From an uncultured Lachnospiraceae bacterium (GTDB lineage Bacteria; Bacillota; Clostridia; Lachnospirales; Lachnospiraceae): a stretch of DNA of 46,178 bases. A program made the translations under genes and the position numbers. The notes under the pieces were generated by a model. It saw only the letters and a program-made list of their open reading frames with translations. It made no database searches and was not told the origin of the DNA. This document shows, piece by piece, positions 8,700-17,232 of the stretch; within the stretch, counting starts at the first letter, position 1, and each line of letters begins with the position of its first letter. Where the stretch lies: positions 1 to 46,178 of the forward strand of contig CAMWLG010000023.1 of assembly GCA_947175035.1 (NCBI GenBank), written 5' to 3'.

Positions 8700-9164
8700 A
8701 TGCATAAACATCATTCCTGCATTTACAATCTTGTCCATAATTTCCTGCGCTGCGGTCTGACCGGCTGGTGTATGGAAATCCTTTTCACCGCCCTGTGCTC
8801 CCTGCGCCGCCGCAACATGCGGCTTACGGGCACTACCTCCCTGTGGATGTTTCCTATCTATGGAAGCATCGCCCTGTTGAAGCCCGTTTTCAAGCTTTTG
8901 AGCAAACAACCACTCCTCGTTCGGGGCTTCACCTACATGTCCATGATTTTCTCCGCGGAGTTTGCCTGCGGACAGCTGTTAAAGCGTCGCCGGCTCTGCC
9001 CATGGGATTACAGCCGGAGCCGCTACAACATCTGTAAAGTCATCCGTCTGGACTATGCCCCCTATTGGTTCACTGTAGGAATTTTATTTGAACAGATTTT
9101 GCTTCACACACAGTTAAAGGACGAAACCGCAAAGATTTCGTCCCGCTCTATCACTGACCCATAA
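8700..9164 (+). CDS. CmpB-type putative ABC transporter membrane protein
   Basis: A 154-residue polytopic membrane protein with the PF06541 hallmark segments: a GWCMEILFT motif in the first membrane helix (about 21-29), LTGTTSLWMFPIYG (about 43-56) and a WDYS element (about 102-105). The family is annotated as type IV ABC transporter-like, but no ATPase is nearby and the function is unknown. The ATG at 8700 has GAGG close upstream. It is divergent from folC across a gap of about 97 bases. A larger relative with a coiled-coil tail is encoded at 26060-27001. Confidence 0.8.
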   Translation: MHKHHSCIYNLVHNFLRCGLTGWCMEILFTALCSLRRRNMRLTGTTSLWMFPIYGSIALLKPVFKLLSKQPLLVRGFTYMSMIFSAEFACGQLLKRRRLCPWDYSRSRYNICKVIRLDYAPYWFTVGILFEQILLHTQLKDETAKISSRSITDP

Positions 9165-9183
9165 GTGCCCGCCGCGCAGGATC

Positions 9184-9561
9184 TCACAGCGCATCGTCAA
9201 CATCTCCTATTTCGCCGGAGCCGATATCAAGCATATTCACCGTCCGCCTCTTCAACCGGGCCTCCTCTGACTCTCTCAATATAAAATCCTTGATCACCTT
9301 GGAATTCTTGATATGTTGGAGTTCTAACTTCGGATGCGTGGTGTCTCCGGTAAAACAGATCACCGTTCCCAACTGGAAAATCTTCTCCGTCAGGGTGGCT
9401 GTGTGCTGCACGTCCTGCACCTTATACATATAACAGTCATTCTCCACCGTTTTAAACAAACCGCTTGTGATCGTGATCATATCTTCCTTGATCGTATATT
9501 TTGTAAATGTAAAAGGCAGCCCCAAGAAGAGCCAACGCTTTCTTTCGTTAAATTCAACCAT
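9184..9561 (-). CDS. Bacterial PH-domain protein
   Basis: A 125-residue protein that looks like the bacterial PH (bPH2/DUF304) fold. It has WLFLGLPFTFTKY, a KEDMITITSGLFK strand pair, a VQDVQHTATL strand and a terminal helix, followed by an acidic tail. Related domains occur in YdbS/YdbT-type membrane proteins, but this copy has no membrane helix. The reading frame extends to 9642, yet the ATG at 9561 has AAGGAGG upstream and a promoter just beyond it, so the shorter start is preferred. Its role is unknown. Confidence 0.75.
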   Translation of the reverse strand: MVEFNERKRWLFLGLPFTFTKYTIKEDMITITSGLFKTVENDCYMYKVQDVQHTATLTEKIFQLGTVICFTGDTTHPKLELQHIKNSKVIKDFILRESEEARLKRRTVNMLDIGSGEIGDVDDAL

Positions 9562-9582
9562 ATCCACATCCTCCTTTTCCTT

Positions 9583-9611
9583 ATTATAATTCATTTCATA
9601 TTTTTTGTCAC
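9583..9611 (-). promoter_or_regulatory. Promoter for the PH-domain gene
   Basis: On the minus strand, GTGACA (9606-9611) is separated by 17 bases from a perfect TATAAT (9583-9588), about 20 bases before the gene's start codon. This fits a vegetative sigma promoter and supports the short start of the gene. Confidence 0.6.
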
Positions 9612-9629
9612 TATTTTTCAAACATTTCA

Positions 9630-9658
9630 TTGAATCTATCACCCAAACGTGGTATCAT
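9630..9658 (+). promoter_or_regulatory. Promoter for the nitroreductase gene
   Basis: TTGAAT (9630-9635), a 17-base spacer and TATCAT (9653-9658), about 35 bases before the start codon. It is back-to-back with the PH-domain gene promoter. Confidence 0.55.
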
Positions 9659-9692
9659 GGTACAAGAGTCAAAAAAGACAGGAGGTATTCCT

Positions 9693-10232
9693 ATGACCGC
9701 AAAAGAATGTATCATCGGGCGAAGAAGTATCCGCAGTTTCACCGAGCAGCCTGTTTCCCACGAATTGCTGGAACAGATTGTAGAGACAGCATCCTATGCA
9801 CCCAGCTGGAAGAATACCCAGATTACCCGTTATATAGCCGTTGAAGGCAAGATGAAGGAAAAGCTTGCCGCATGTACCACCATCTGGGCAGGCAACGGCA
9901 ATATCATGAACAACGCCCCTATGGTGATCGCAGTAACTGTCATTACCGGACGCAGCGGTTTTGAGAGAGACGGTTCCTTCTCCACAGGCAAGGGCGACGG
10001 CTGGCAGATGTACGACGCCGGAGTTGCCAGCGAAGCATTTTGTCTCGCCGCCTATGAGCAAGGGCTTGGCACCGTGATTATGGGGCTCTATGATGAAGCG
10101 GACGCAACGAAGCTTTTGGAGCTTCCCGACAATCAGGAATTGGTTGCATTGATTGCCATTGGCTATCCTGCACAAGCTCCTGACGCTCCCAAACGCAAGC
10201 CTGTTACAGATTTACTATCCTATAAAGAATGA
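9693..10232 (+). CDS. Nitroreductase-family flavoprotein
   Basis: A 179-residue FMN-dependent oxidoreductase. The opening RRSIRSF is the usual FMN phosphate-binding stretch, followed by [11 protein letters not shown] and late segments [11 protein letters not shown] and IAIGYP that define the family. The substrate cannot be told. The ATG at 9693 has AGGAGG eight bases before it; the frame upstream to 9630 lacks a ribosome site. A stem-loop terminator follows at once. Confidence 0.9.
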   Translation: MTAKECIIGRRSIRSFTEQPVSHELLEQIVETASYAPSWKNTQITRYIAVEGKMKEKLAACTTIWAGNGNIMNNAPMVIAVTVITGRSGFERDGSFSTGKGDGWQMYDAGVASEAFCLAAYEQGLGTVIMGLYDEADATKLLELPDNQELVALIAIGYPAQAPDAPKRKPVTDLLSYKE

Positions 10233-10236
10233 CAAG

Positions 10237-10273
10237 AAAGTCGAAGGGATTTCCATTTTCTCTTCGACTTTTT
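10237..10273 (+). terminator. Intrinsic terminator after the nitroreductase
   Basis: A 10-base stem, AAAGTCGAAG (10237-10246) with CTTCGACTTT (10262-10271), whose 3' side runs into a T tract. It lies four bases after the stop codon, so pyrB is probably transcribed separately or by read-through. Confidence 0.75.
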
Positions 10274-10324
10274 ATAAGATTTAAAGTCATAAATGTTTTC
10301 AAAAATCAATACGGAGGAAATAAC

Positions 10325-11236
10325 ATGCGTCATTTAATTAGTCCCCTTGATTTTACGACAGAGGAACTGAACCAGATCTTTGATCTGGCGGCATCCATCG
10401 AACAGAATCCCCAGAAATATGCCCATGTCTGTGACGGCAAGATTCTTGCCACCTGCTTTTATGAGCCCAGCACAAGGACAAGACTTAGCTTTGAATCCGC
10501 CATGACCCGTTTGGGCGGTCAGGTGATTGGCTTCTCTGACGCCGGCTCCTCCTCCGCCTCCAAAGGCGAGAGTGTATCCGACACCATCCGGGTAATCTCC
10601 TGCTATGCGGATATCTGTGCCATGCGCCATCCCAAGGAGGGCGCAGCCACTGTGGCGAGCAGCAAATCCCTGATTCCCGTCATCAATGCCGGAGACGGTG
10701 GACATCAGCACCCAACCCAAACCCTGACAGATCTTTTAACCATCAAAAACCTAAAGGGCAGACTGGATAATTTCACGATCGGGCTCTGTGGCGATTTGAA
10801 ATTCGGCCGCACCGTCCATTCCCTGATTCACGCACTGGTGCGCTACCCCAATATCCGTTTTCTCTTTATCTCTCCCGAAGAGCTGCGCATTCCTGACTAT
10901 ATTCTGGAAATGCTGAAAGAGCGAAAGATTCCCTTTGAGGAAGTCATCCGCCTGGAGGATGTTCTTCCCCAATTAGACCTGCTCTATATGACCCGCGTCC
11001 AGCGAGAGCGTTTCTTCAATGAAGAAGATTATGTCCGCTTGAAGGACTTCTACATCCTCACCACGGAGAAAATGAAGCTTGCAAAGGAAGATATGCTGGT
11101 GCTGCACCCCCTACCCAGAGTCAACGAGATTGACGTGGAGGTGGATGACGACCCCCGGGCCGCCTACTTTAAGCAGGCACAATATGGTGTATACGTGCGC
11201 ATGGCGCTGATCATGACATTGTTGGAACTAGTATAG
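10325..11236 (+). CDS. pyrB: Aspartate carbamoyltransferase, catalytic chain
   Basis: Forms N-carbamoyl-aspartate from carbamoyl phosphate and aspartate in pyrimidine synthesis. The 303 residues show the carbamoyl-phosphate site STRTRLSFE (from 49), HPTQT, and [10 protein letters not shown] near the C-terminus. The ATG at 10325 has ACGGAGGAAATAAC upstream; the longer frame from 10229 overlaps the terminator and is rejected. The regulatory chain gene follows after a structured element. No PyrR-type attenuator was recognised in the 92 bases upstream apart from the nitroreductase terminator. Confidence 0.96.
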   Translation: MRHLISPLDFTTEELNQIFDLAASIEQNPQKYAHVCDGKILATCFYEPSTRTRLSFESAMTRLGGQVIGFSDAGSSSASKGESVSDTIRVISCYADICAMRHPKEGAATVASSKSLIPVINAGDGGHQHPTQTLTDLLTIKNLKGRLDNFTIGLCGDLKFGRTVHSLIHALVRYPNIRFLFISPEELRIPDYILEMLKERKIPFEEVIRLEDVLPQLDLLYMTRVQRERFFNEEDYVRLKDFYILTTEKMKLAKEDMLVLHPLPRVNEIDVEVDDDPRAAYFKQAQYGVYVRMALIMTLLELV

Positions 11237-11240
11237 AACT

Positions 11241-11386
11241 GTTCAGAACCATGCGAATTTATTGGAAAATGACGTTGAAAGCTTGCTTTCATAAGGCATT
11301 TTTCATATAAATTCATTTGGCGAGAGCCAAATATGAGCAAAATGGGAGCTGCGTAGCAGCATTTTGCGAATGGTTCTGAATCGTTA
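11241..11386. repeat. Multi-stem element between pyrB and pyrI
   Basis: The 180 bases between pyrB and pyrI hold an element closed by perfect 11-base arms (11242-11252 and 11370-11380). Within it are four hairpins: a 17-base stem (11255-11271 with 11297-11314, one bulge and one G-U), the small GAAAG/CTTTC loop (11277-11290), TTGGC/GCCAA, and GCAAAATG with CATTTTGC. The 3' third is clearly the same sequence as the reverse complement of about 27805-27855. It may be an inserted repeat rather than a pyr-specific regulator. Confidence 0.8.
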
Positions 11387-11416
11387 AGGCATAATAAAAA
11401 TAGAAAGGGGATTCTT

Positions 11417-11851
11417 ATGTTAAATGTTGGAAAAATTGAAGAAGGCTTCGTCCTGGATCATATCAAAGCAGGCAAAAGCCTGGATTTATACGACCATCTG
11501 CAACTGGACAAGTTAGACTGCACTGTGGCAATTATCAAAAATGCCCGCAGCAACAAAATGGACAAGAAAGATATTCTGAAAGTGGAATGCAGTATAGACA
11601 TGTTGGATTTGGACATTCTGGCATTTCTCGACCACAATATCACTGTCAACGTGATTAAGGACGGCGAAATCGTAGAGAAAAAGGAGTTAATCCTCCCCAA
11701 GCGGATTAAAAACGTCATCAAATGCCGCAATCCACGCTGCATAACTTCCATTGAACAGGGATTACCCCATATTTTCTTTCTCTCCGACGAGCAGAAAGGG
11801 GTTTACAGATGCAAATACTGTGAGGAGAAATATTCAGAACCGGCAAAATAG
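11417..11851 (+). CDS. pyrI: Aspartate carbamoyltransferase, regulatory chain
   Basis: A 144-residue allosteric chain that binds nucleotide effectors in its N-terminal half. It contacts PyrB through a C-terminal zinc domain with the four ligands CRNPRC and CKYC. This pair implies the nucleotide-regulated PyrB-PyrI holoenzyme type. The ATG at 11417 follows AAAGGGG. The gene ends before a long inverted repeat and faces the ABC importer operon. Confidence 0.95.
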   Translation: MLNVGKIEEGFVLDHIKAGKSLDLYDHLQLDKLDCTVAIIKNARSNKMDKKDILKVECSIDMLDLDILAFLDHNITVNVIKDGEIVEKKELILPKRIKNVIKCRNPRCITSIEQGLPHIFFLSDEQKGVYRCKYCEEKYSEPAK

Positions 11852-11881
11852 ACCGGATCAGACCTAAATACCGAGCATAGA

Positions 11882-11963
11882 AATCGCCTATGGAATCTGT
11901 CACCGTCGAAGATATTGACATGTACCCTATATCTCCGCCGCCTGACAGATTCCATAGGCGATT
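11882..11963. repeat. Perfect 21-base inverted repeat
   Basis: Arms at 11882-11902 and 11943-11963 are perfect complements around a 40-base loop. The right arm is part of the last codons of the small minus-strand ORF at 11927-12088, so the left arm is an inverted copy of that coding end. It lies between convergent pyrI and the importer operon. There is no T tract on either side, so it is not a standard intrinsic terminator, although it may still slow transcription. Confidence 0.85.
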
Positions 11964-12088
11964 CCCTGTTCCTCGAGCATCTCCTGCATTTGGTCCAGAG
12001 CCTCGTCCTCGTCCTCCGCCGCAAGTACTTTCTTTTGTATCTCTGTCCGCATATCCTCAGACAACACGGTCACCTCGTACATCTGCAT
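11927..12088 (-). CDS. Small acidic protein after an ABC ATPase gene
   Basis: A 53-residue ORF that begins MQMYEVTVLSEDM and ends with GICQAAEI. It starts with ATG at 12088, 11 bases after the ABC ATPase stop, and AGGGG lies about nine bases upstream. The middle is rich in E, D and A (AAEDEDEALDQ) and looks helical. No family is recognised. Position suggests co-expression with the importer. Its 3' end forms the right arm of the 21-base inverted repeat. It might be spurious, but the spacing and ribosome site argue for a gene. Confidence 0.5.
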   Translation of the reverse strand: MQMYEVTVLSEDMRTEIQKKVLAAEDEDEALDQMQEMLEEQGIAYGICQAAEI

Positions 12089-12099
12089 CGTCTATTCCC

Positions 12100-12873
12100 C
12101 TAATTGCCGCATTCCACACTGATGCGGTTGAAAATGCCCATGATTTCCTCCGTGTTGATATTCCGTTTCTCTTCACCGGATTTATCCAATATCACAGTTC
12201 CCTCGTGCATCATGATTAAACGGCTCCCATACTCCACCGCATAACGCAGATTGTGCGTCACCATGATGGTCGTCACTTTCTTTTCCCGCACGATCCTGTC
12301 GGTCAGCTCCATAATGATCTCCGCCGTCTTGGGATCCAGAGCGGCAGTATGCTCATCGAGAATCAGAAAATCAATGGGAGTCATCGTCGCCATAAGCAAC
12401 GCCAACGCCTGCCTCTGACCACCCGAGAGAGACCCTACCTGCACCCCCAGCTTATCCTCCAAGCCTAGGTTCAAAGGCTTCAAAAGCTCCCTGTAAGCCT
12501 CCACTCTGGTCTTGTTCACACCGCGCCCCAGATTGTAAGGCTTCCCCTTATTCTCCGCCAGCGACATATTCTCCAAGATTGTCATGCTGGGACAGGTTCC
12601 CTTGGACGGATCCTGATACACCCTGCCAATCTTGCGCTGGCGCACAAAATCCTTCTGACCGGAGATATCCACCCCACCGATCAGAATCTGCCCGGCATCC
12701 ACACCGATACTTCCACAGATGATATTCAACATGGAAGTCTTACCCGATCCATTGCTGCCCACCACAGACACAAATTCGCCATCCTGCACCGTAAAATTAA
12801 AATCCTGAAACAGACATAGCTCATTGACAGAGCCGGGATTGTAGTTTTTGGAAATATTCTTTAACTCTAACAT
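12100..12873 (-). CDS. ABC importer ATPase
   Basis: A 257-residue nucleotide-binding subunit with Walker A GSNGSGKT, signature LSGGQRQA, Walker B FLILDEHTAALD and the H-loop VTHN. It overlaps the permease gene by seven bases and has AGAGGGGGAG before its ATG. It energises the permease and binding protein encoded just upstream. Confidence 0.94.
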   Translation of the reverse strand: MLELKNISKNYNPGSVNELCLFQDFNFTVQDGEFVSVVGSNGSGKTSMLNIICGSIGVDAGQILIGGVDISGQKDFVRQRKIGRVYQDPSKGTCPSMTILENMSLAENKGKPYNLGRGVNKTRVEAYRELLKPLNLGLEDKLGVQVGSLSGGQRQALALLMATMTPIDFLILDEHTAALDPKTAEIIMELTDRIVREKKVTTIMVTHNLRYAVEYGSRLIMMHEGTVILDKSGEEKRNINTEEIMGIFNRISVECGN

Positions 12874-13754
12874 GCGCTCCCCCTCTTCTTCCCTCTGTCC
12901 CTGCTGAGTTCCAAAATAATGAGGAACAACACTGCCGTGATCAACTTGATCGCCGTTGCGCTAATCCCTGCAAACATGGCAAGCGCCACACACGCTTTAT
13001 ATAGAATGGAGCCAATCACCACGCTGGCAGTCACCCGCAGGAAACTAAGCTTGCGAAAGAGACTGGTTCCGATAATGACACTGGCAAGACCAATAACCAC
13101 CGCTCCAGTTCCGATGGAAATCTCAAAACTTCTCTGCTGCTGCGCATAGATACAACCACTTAACGCCACCAAGCCATTGGCTATGGACAGCCCCACAATC
13201 TTCACCAGACCCTTATCCACTCCAAGGCTGGTCACAATCGTGTCATTGTCCCCCACCGCCCGAAGCAGGAAGCCCGACTTGGTGTTCATATACCAATCCA
13301 ACAGATACTTTACCAACATAGTGATCAAAAAGATGATGATCACCACCTTGTAGTTTCTCAAGAATTCAGGAAAAATTCTGTTCACGACCGCGTTATCAAA
13401 GATATTCTGCTTATTAAAAATGGGAACATACGCGGAACCAGCAATCCAAAGATTGATCGTGTACAGACCAGTCATCATGATGATACCACTCAAAAGATCC
13501 CTCACCTTCATCTTGACATGAATTAATCCTGTACATATACCCACCAATGCCCCCGCCAGAAATGCAATCGGAAGCGTGAGTATTGCCGGCACTCCAAACC
13601 CGCTGATTAAACGTGCAGTGATGGCAGCCCCGAAGGGAAAGCTGCCATCCACCGTCAAATCCGGAAAATCCAAAATTTTATATGTGATATACACCCCCAG
13701 GGCCAAGATTCCATAAATCATGCCCTGTTCCAGTACGCTTAAGATTAATGCCAT
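12867..13754 (-). CDS. ABC importer permease
   Basis: A 295-residue, very hydrophobic protein of the branched-chain/ribose-type permease group (BPD_transp_2), with about eight membrane helices and a GIMMTGLYTIN region. It is paired with an ABC_sub_bind-type lipoprotein, an arrangement shared with TrpXYZ-like importers. AGGAG precedes the ATG at 13754, 23 bases after the lipoprotein gene. Confidence 0.9.
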   Translation of the reverse strand: MALILSVLEQGMIYGILALGVYITYKILDFPDLTVDGSFPFGAAITARLISGFGVPAILTLPIAFLAGALVGICTGLIHVKMKVRDLLSGIIMMTGLYTINLWIAGSAYVPIFNKQNIFDNAVVNRIFPEFLRNYKVVIIIFLITMLVKYLLDWYMNTKSGFLLRAVGDNDTIVTSLGVDKGLVKIVGLSIANGLVALSGCIYAQQQRSFEISIGTGAVVIGLASVIIGTSLFRKLSFLRVTASVVIGSILYKACVALAMFAGISATAIKLITAVLFLIILELSRDRGKKRGSAC

Positions 13755-13777
13755 GAACGACTCCTATTCTCTGATCC

Positions 13778-14779
13778 TTACTTCACAATAATCTCGTCAA
13801 AACTCTGGTACGCGTCCTCCGCATAGTTTGCGGGAAGCTCCAGATTCAATTTCTGCGCCGCGGCAAAGTTCACATACAGGCTGGGCTCGGAAATCACCTC
13901 AAACTTCATCTCGGAAGCCTTCGCCTCACCCTTTAAAACCTTCGCTGCCATCCTGCCTGTCTGCTTGCCCAGTTCCACATACTCCAAACCCATGGAAGCC
14001 ACACAGCCATTCTTCACCTGCTCCACCTCAGAGCCAAACACAGGGATTCCCGCCTTGTTTGCCTCCTCCAAAACGGTCTGCAGCGCAGTCACCACCGTGT
14101 TGTCCGTCAAATTGTTAAGACAATCCACCTTGCCACAGATATCAGCCGCCGCCAGAGCCACCTCGGACTCGGCAGTCACGCCGCTGTCCACAATCTCAAA
14201 CCCATAATTACCTGCCGCAGCCTTGTACTGTGCGATGGCGCTCACGGAGTTCGTCTCGCTGGTAGTGTAGATAATGCCGATGGTCTTCGCCTCGGGCAGA
14301 ATCTCACGAATCATCTGCAGCTGTGCGTCCACCGCCAAAACGTCAGACGTCCCCGTCACATTACCCACGGGACTCCCATCCTCATTGGCAAGACCCGCAG
14401 CCACCGGATCGGTAACAGCCGTGTAGATCACGGGAATATTACCATTCATGGTTGCGTTGTATGCTGTGGTCGCGCTGGGCGTCGCAATCGCACAGATCAT
14501 ATCCACCTTCTTCGTCACAAAATTGCTCGCTGTCAGCCCCGCTGTACCAGGGTCAGCCTGGGCGTTCACATACTCAACCGTCAGGTTCTCACCCTCTTTG
14601 ATACCCTCCTCGGCAAGCCCCGCCAGAAAACCCTCACGGCAATTGTCAAGAGAACCATGATCCGCGAACTGGGAAATGCCGATCGTATACCCTTCCTTGC
14701 CGCCATTACCACCGCAGCCGGATAACGCCGCCGCAGCCATAGCGGCGGTCAAAACCAATGCCAAAACTTTCTTTTTCAT
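13778..14779 (-). CDS. ABC importer substrate-binding lipoprotein (TrpX-like family)
   Basis: A 333-residue lipoprotein of the ABC_sub_bind (PF04392) family. Starting at the ATG at 14779 (GAGGAG upstream), it has a signal peptide with lipobox LSGC, cysteine about 22, then YTIGISQFADHGSLD, typical of the family start. Related systems in Firmicutes import tryptophan or remain of unknown substrate. No tryptophan T-box is visible here because the upstream gene ends only 54 bases away, so the substrate is left open. The frame extends to 14830 but the added residues do not fit a signal peptide. Confidence 0.92.
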   Translation of the reverse strand: MKKKVLALVLTAAMAAAALSGCGGNGGKEGYTIGISQFADHGSLDNCREGFLAGLAEEGIKEGENLTVEYVNAQADPGTAGLTASNFVTKKVDMICAIATPSATTAYNATMNGNIPVIYTAVTDPVAAGLANEDGSPVGNVTGTSDVLAVDAQLQMIREILPEAKTIGIIYTTSETNSVSAIAQYKAAAGNYGFEIVDSGVTAESEVALAAADICGKVDCLNNLTDNTVVTALQTVLEEANKAGIPVFGSEVEQVKNGCVASMGLEYVELGKQTGRMAAKVLKGEAKASEMKFEVISEPSLYVNFAAAQKLNLELPANYAEDAYQSFDEIIVK

Positions 14780-14833
14780 AATTTTCTCCTCCAAGATGTA
14801 CATATTTTTCATAATGTAACCATTCAACATATC

Positions 14834-17149
14834 CTATGCCATATTCCCACTTTTGTCAAGAAAATATTTCTTCTCGAAATCAGCCACGGGGATAGGCTTT
14901 GAGAAATAGTACCCTTGGAAAATATCGCATCCTGCCCCTGTCAGATAATTCACCTGATCTATGGTCTCCACGCCTTCCGTGACTACTGTGAGCCCCAGCG
15001 CCTTTGACATAGCGATCACGGCGTTCATGATGGTACGGCTTCGCTCCTCATGGCTTGTCTTACGCAGGAAGCCCATGTCCAGCTTCAGCACATCCACCTC
15101 CATATCCTGCAATGTGTTCAGGGACGAATATCCGCTTCCAAAATCATCAATCTCCACTTGGAACCCGAAATCACGCAGCTTCTTCAACAGATCCATCTGT
15201 GTGCTTATCTTTTCCATGAGCGCAGTCTCCGTAATCTCCAATTTCAGGTTGGAGGGCTTAATCTCATAGCGGTTTACCAGAGAGGTAAATGTCTCATAGA
15301 TATCTATGTAGTAAAAATCCTTTGGAGAGATATTCACGGAAATATGCAGATGCTCCCATCCGCGATCCTTCCAATCCCTAAGCTGTCTGCATGCCAGCTC
15401 CCAGATATAATTGTCCAATCTGGAAATATAGCCACTCTTCTCAAACACCGGGATAAACTCCCCCGGAGACACCATGCCCCGCACCGGATGCTCCCAGCGC
15501 ACCAACGCCTCGGCGCCCAGCACGGCACCGCCGTCCACAGCCACCTGAGGTTGGAGAAACATCTGGAACTCTCCCGCCGCGATTGCCCGGTCAAACTCAC
15601 CCACCATGACTTTCTCTCTCTGCTCGGAATTCCCCATATTCTCCGTGTAATGAGCTATAATCTGCTGATAATCATCCTTGATCCGCCGGATTGCCAAAAA
15701 TGTCCTGTCACACATGACAGAAACACTCATGGTCGGGTCAATGATATGATATACTCCCACATGCACATGCATCCTATAGACACTGCTCTTTACAATCTTC
15801 TTCAAATCCTCCAGATAAAGGGCATAATCTTCCTCGTGGAAATTCTCCTCACGCATGCACATGGCAAAGCGGTCACCCTCCAAACGGCCATATACTGTAT
15901 CCTCGCTGGCATCCCGACGCATCAGCCCTGCAATGCGCTTTAAGACCTGATTGCCCGTCTCCTCGCCGAACAGGTCATTCACCATCTTGAAGTCCTTCAC
16001 GTCAATGCCGAGCACCACGCGCTTCACATCGGGAGTCCGCTTCAAGAGCTCACCCACGCACTCGAAAAATCTCCCCCTGTTATAAATATCCGTGAGATAA
16101 TCATGGGTCGCGTTATAGCGCTCCATCTCCAACTCCCTATAGGCTTCTGTTCTGTCCATCAGGGAGAAAAAGTTCCCCACATAATTGCCACGCTCGTCCA
16201 ACAGGAACTTAAAATGAACCTCAAAATAGTGGAGTTCCTCGTCGGACAAGATACGTTCTTCCTTCCAGACGCACTCCTTAAGCTCCTCCACGCTTCTCCC
16301 GCCCAGCCAGCTCATATAATAGCGCTCCAAAGGCGCGAATCCTTGATGTGCTTCGAAAATCTCCCTGCTCCTCTCATTGGCGTAGACGCACTTTCCGTCC
16401 TTGTCAAAACACATAATTGCGTTTTCCATATCCTCGACAGCAAGCGACAACAGCTTGACCACGATACTCTTTGGCACATAAAACAAAGTAAAATATACAC
16501 ATGCCAAAGCGAGAAACGTGTACAATATAGGTGAGATATCCACAGGAATGTGCAGGAAACGATAACCAAAATTGACTAACAAAATCGGCAAAAAGCTCCA
16601 GATGACCGCGAGGTATTTGCCCCGGTACAGCCTGATCGTGTTCTTCATTTTACTAAAAAAGATCGCAAACACCAGAATCGCTAACGTATAGACGAAAATC
16701 AAATGCAGGACATAAACGGGAACCTTCCCCGTCATCACGGGCACCACCCCGTAACACACTCCCCCGAAGAACGACTGCTCCTCACACACAAACACATGCC
16801 CCGTCCATGCATTGGCCGCCATGGAGACCGTGTCCACTACTGCCCCTGTATAGATTACCCCTCTGAGGAGCACGTTGTCAGATCCGATATTGGTGTAGCG
16901 CCTTGCATACTGCATCAGCACGATTACCAGCCAATCGGTAGCCGCAAAATAAAGCCCGTGAAGAAGCGTGGAAATCCTGACATCCTCAACCAGCACGGAC
17001 AAGGCGTTGCACATAATCGTAAGCATGGCAGCAATAAACAGATATTGTATATAACGCCGCACGGCATGTTCATATTGATTTAATTTCCACACCGCCGCCA
17101 CAAGCCCGGTCGAAAGCAGACACGACAACACAAAAAAAGCGATTATCAT
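14834..17149 (-). CDS. 7TM-PAS-GGDEF-EAL protein, probable c-di-GMP phosphodiesterase
   Basis: A 771-residue membrane signalling protein. Seven membrane helices (about 1-230, histidine-kinase 7TM type) are followed by a PAS-like domain, a GGDEF domain and an EAL domain. The GGDEF site reads EGDRF, so the cyclase is probably inactive. The EAL domain keeps EALVRW, SVNIS, EITET, IDDFGSGYSSL, LKLD, VVTEGVET and QGYYFSKP, i.e. all the usual metal and catalytic residues, so hydrolysis of c-di-GMP is likely. The ATG at 17149 follows GGGAG; the longer frame to 17194 lacks a site. It precedes the importer genes on the same strand. Confidence 0.92.
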   Translation of the reverse strand: MIIAFFVLSCLLSTGLVAAVWKLNQYEHAVRRYIQYLFIAAMLTIMCNALSVLVEDVRISTLLHGLYFAATDWLVIVLMQYARRYTNIGSDNVLLRGVIYTGAVVDTVSMAANAWTGHVFVCEEQSFFGGVCYGVVPVMTGKVPVYVLHLIFVYTLAILVFAIFFSKMKNTIRLYRGKYLAVIWSFLPILLVNFGYRFLHIPVDISPILYTFLALACVYFTLFYVPKSIVVKLLSLAVEDMENAIMCFDKDGKCVYANERSREIFEAHQGFAPLERYYMSWLGGRSVEELKECVWKEERILSDEELHYFEVHFKFLLDERGNYVGNFFSLMDRTEAYRELEMERYNATHDYLTDIYNRGRFFECVGELLKRTPDVKRVVLGIDVKDFKMVNDLFGEETGNQVLKRIAGLMRRDASEDTVYGRLEGDRFAMCMREENFHEEDYALYLEDLKKIVKSSVYRMHVHVGVYHIIDPTMSVSVMCDRTFLAIRRIKDDYQQIIAHYTENMGNSEQREKVMVGEFDRAIAAGEFQMFLQPQVAVDGGAVLGAEALVRWEHPVRGMVSPGEFIPVFEKSGYISRLDNYIWELACRQLRDWKDRGWEHLHISVNISPKDFYYIDIYETFTSLVNRYEIKPSNLKLEITETALMEKISTQMDLLKKLRDFGFQVEIDDFGSGYSSLNTLQDMEVDVLKLDMGFLRKTSHEERSRTIMNAVIAMSKALGLTVVTEGVETIDQVNYLTGAGCDIFQGYYFSKPIPVADFEKKYFLDKSGNMA

Positions 17150-17232
17150 AACGTAACTCCCATTTTCAAATAGTATGAATACATAGTACCACATTTTTCC
17201 GAAAATGGGAATAGAAAATCTAAGGGAATCAT

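Noticed and set aside
8631..8909. A 92-codon minus-strand frame upstream of folC
   Set aside because: Antisense to the CmpB-type gene; no family features and would block the folC promoter region.
11882..11963. Intrinsic terminator for pyrI or the importer
   Set aside because: Strong stem but a 40-base loop and no T tract on either side.
14780..14833. Tryptophan T-box before the importer
   Set aside because: Only 54 bases separate the lipoprotein gene from the previous gene; no T-box motif.
15050..15943. A 297-codon plus-strand frame
   Set aside because: Antisense to the GGDEF-EAL gene, no ribosome site, His- and Leu-rich composition typical of shadow frames.
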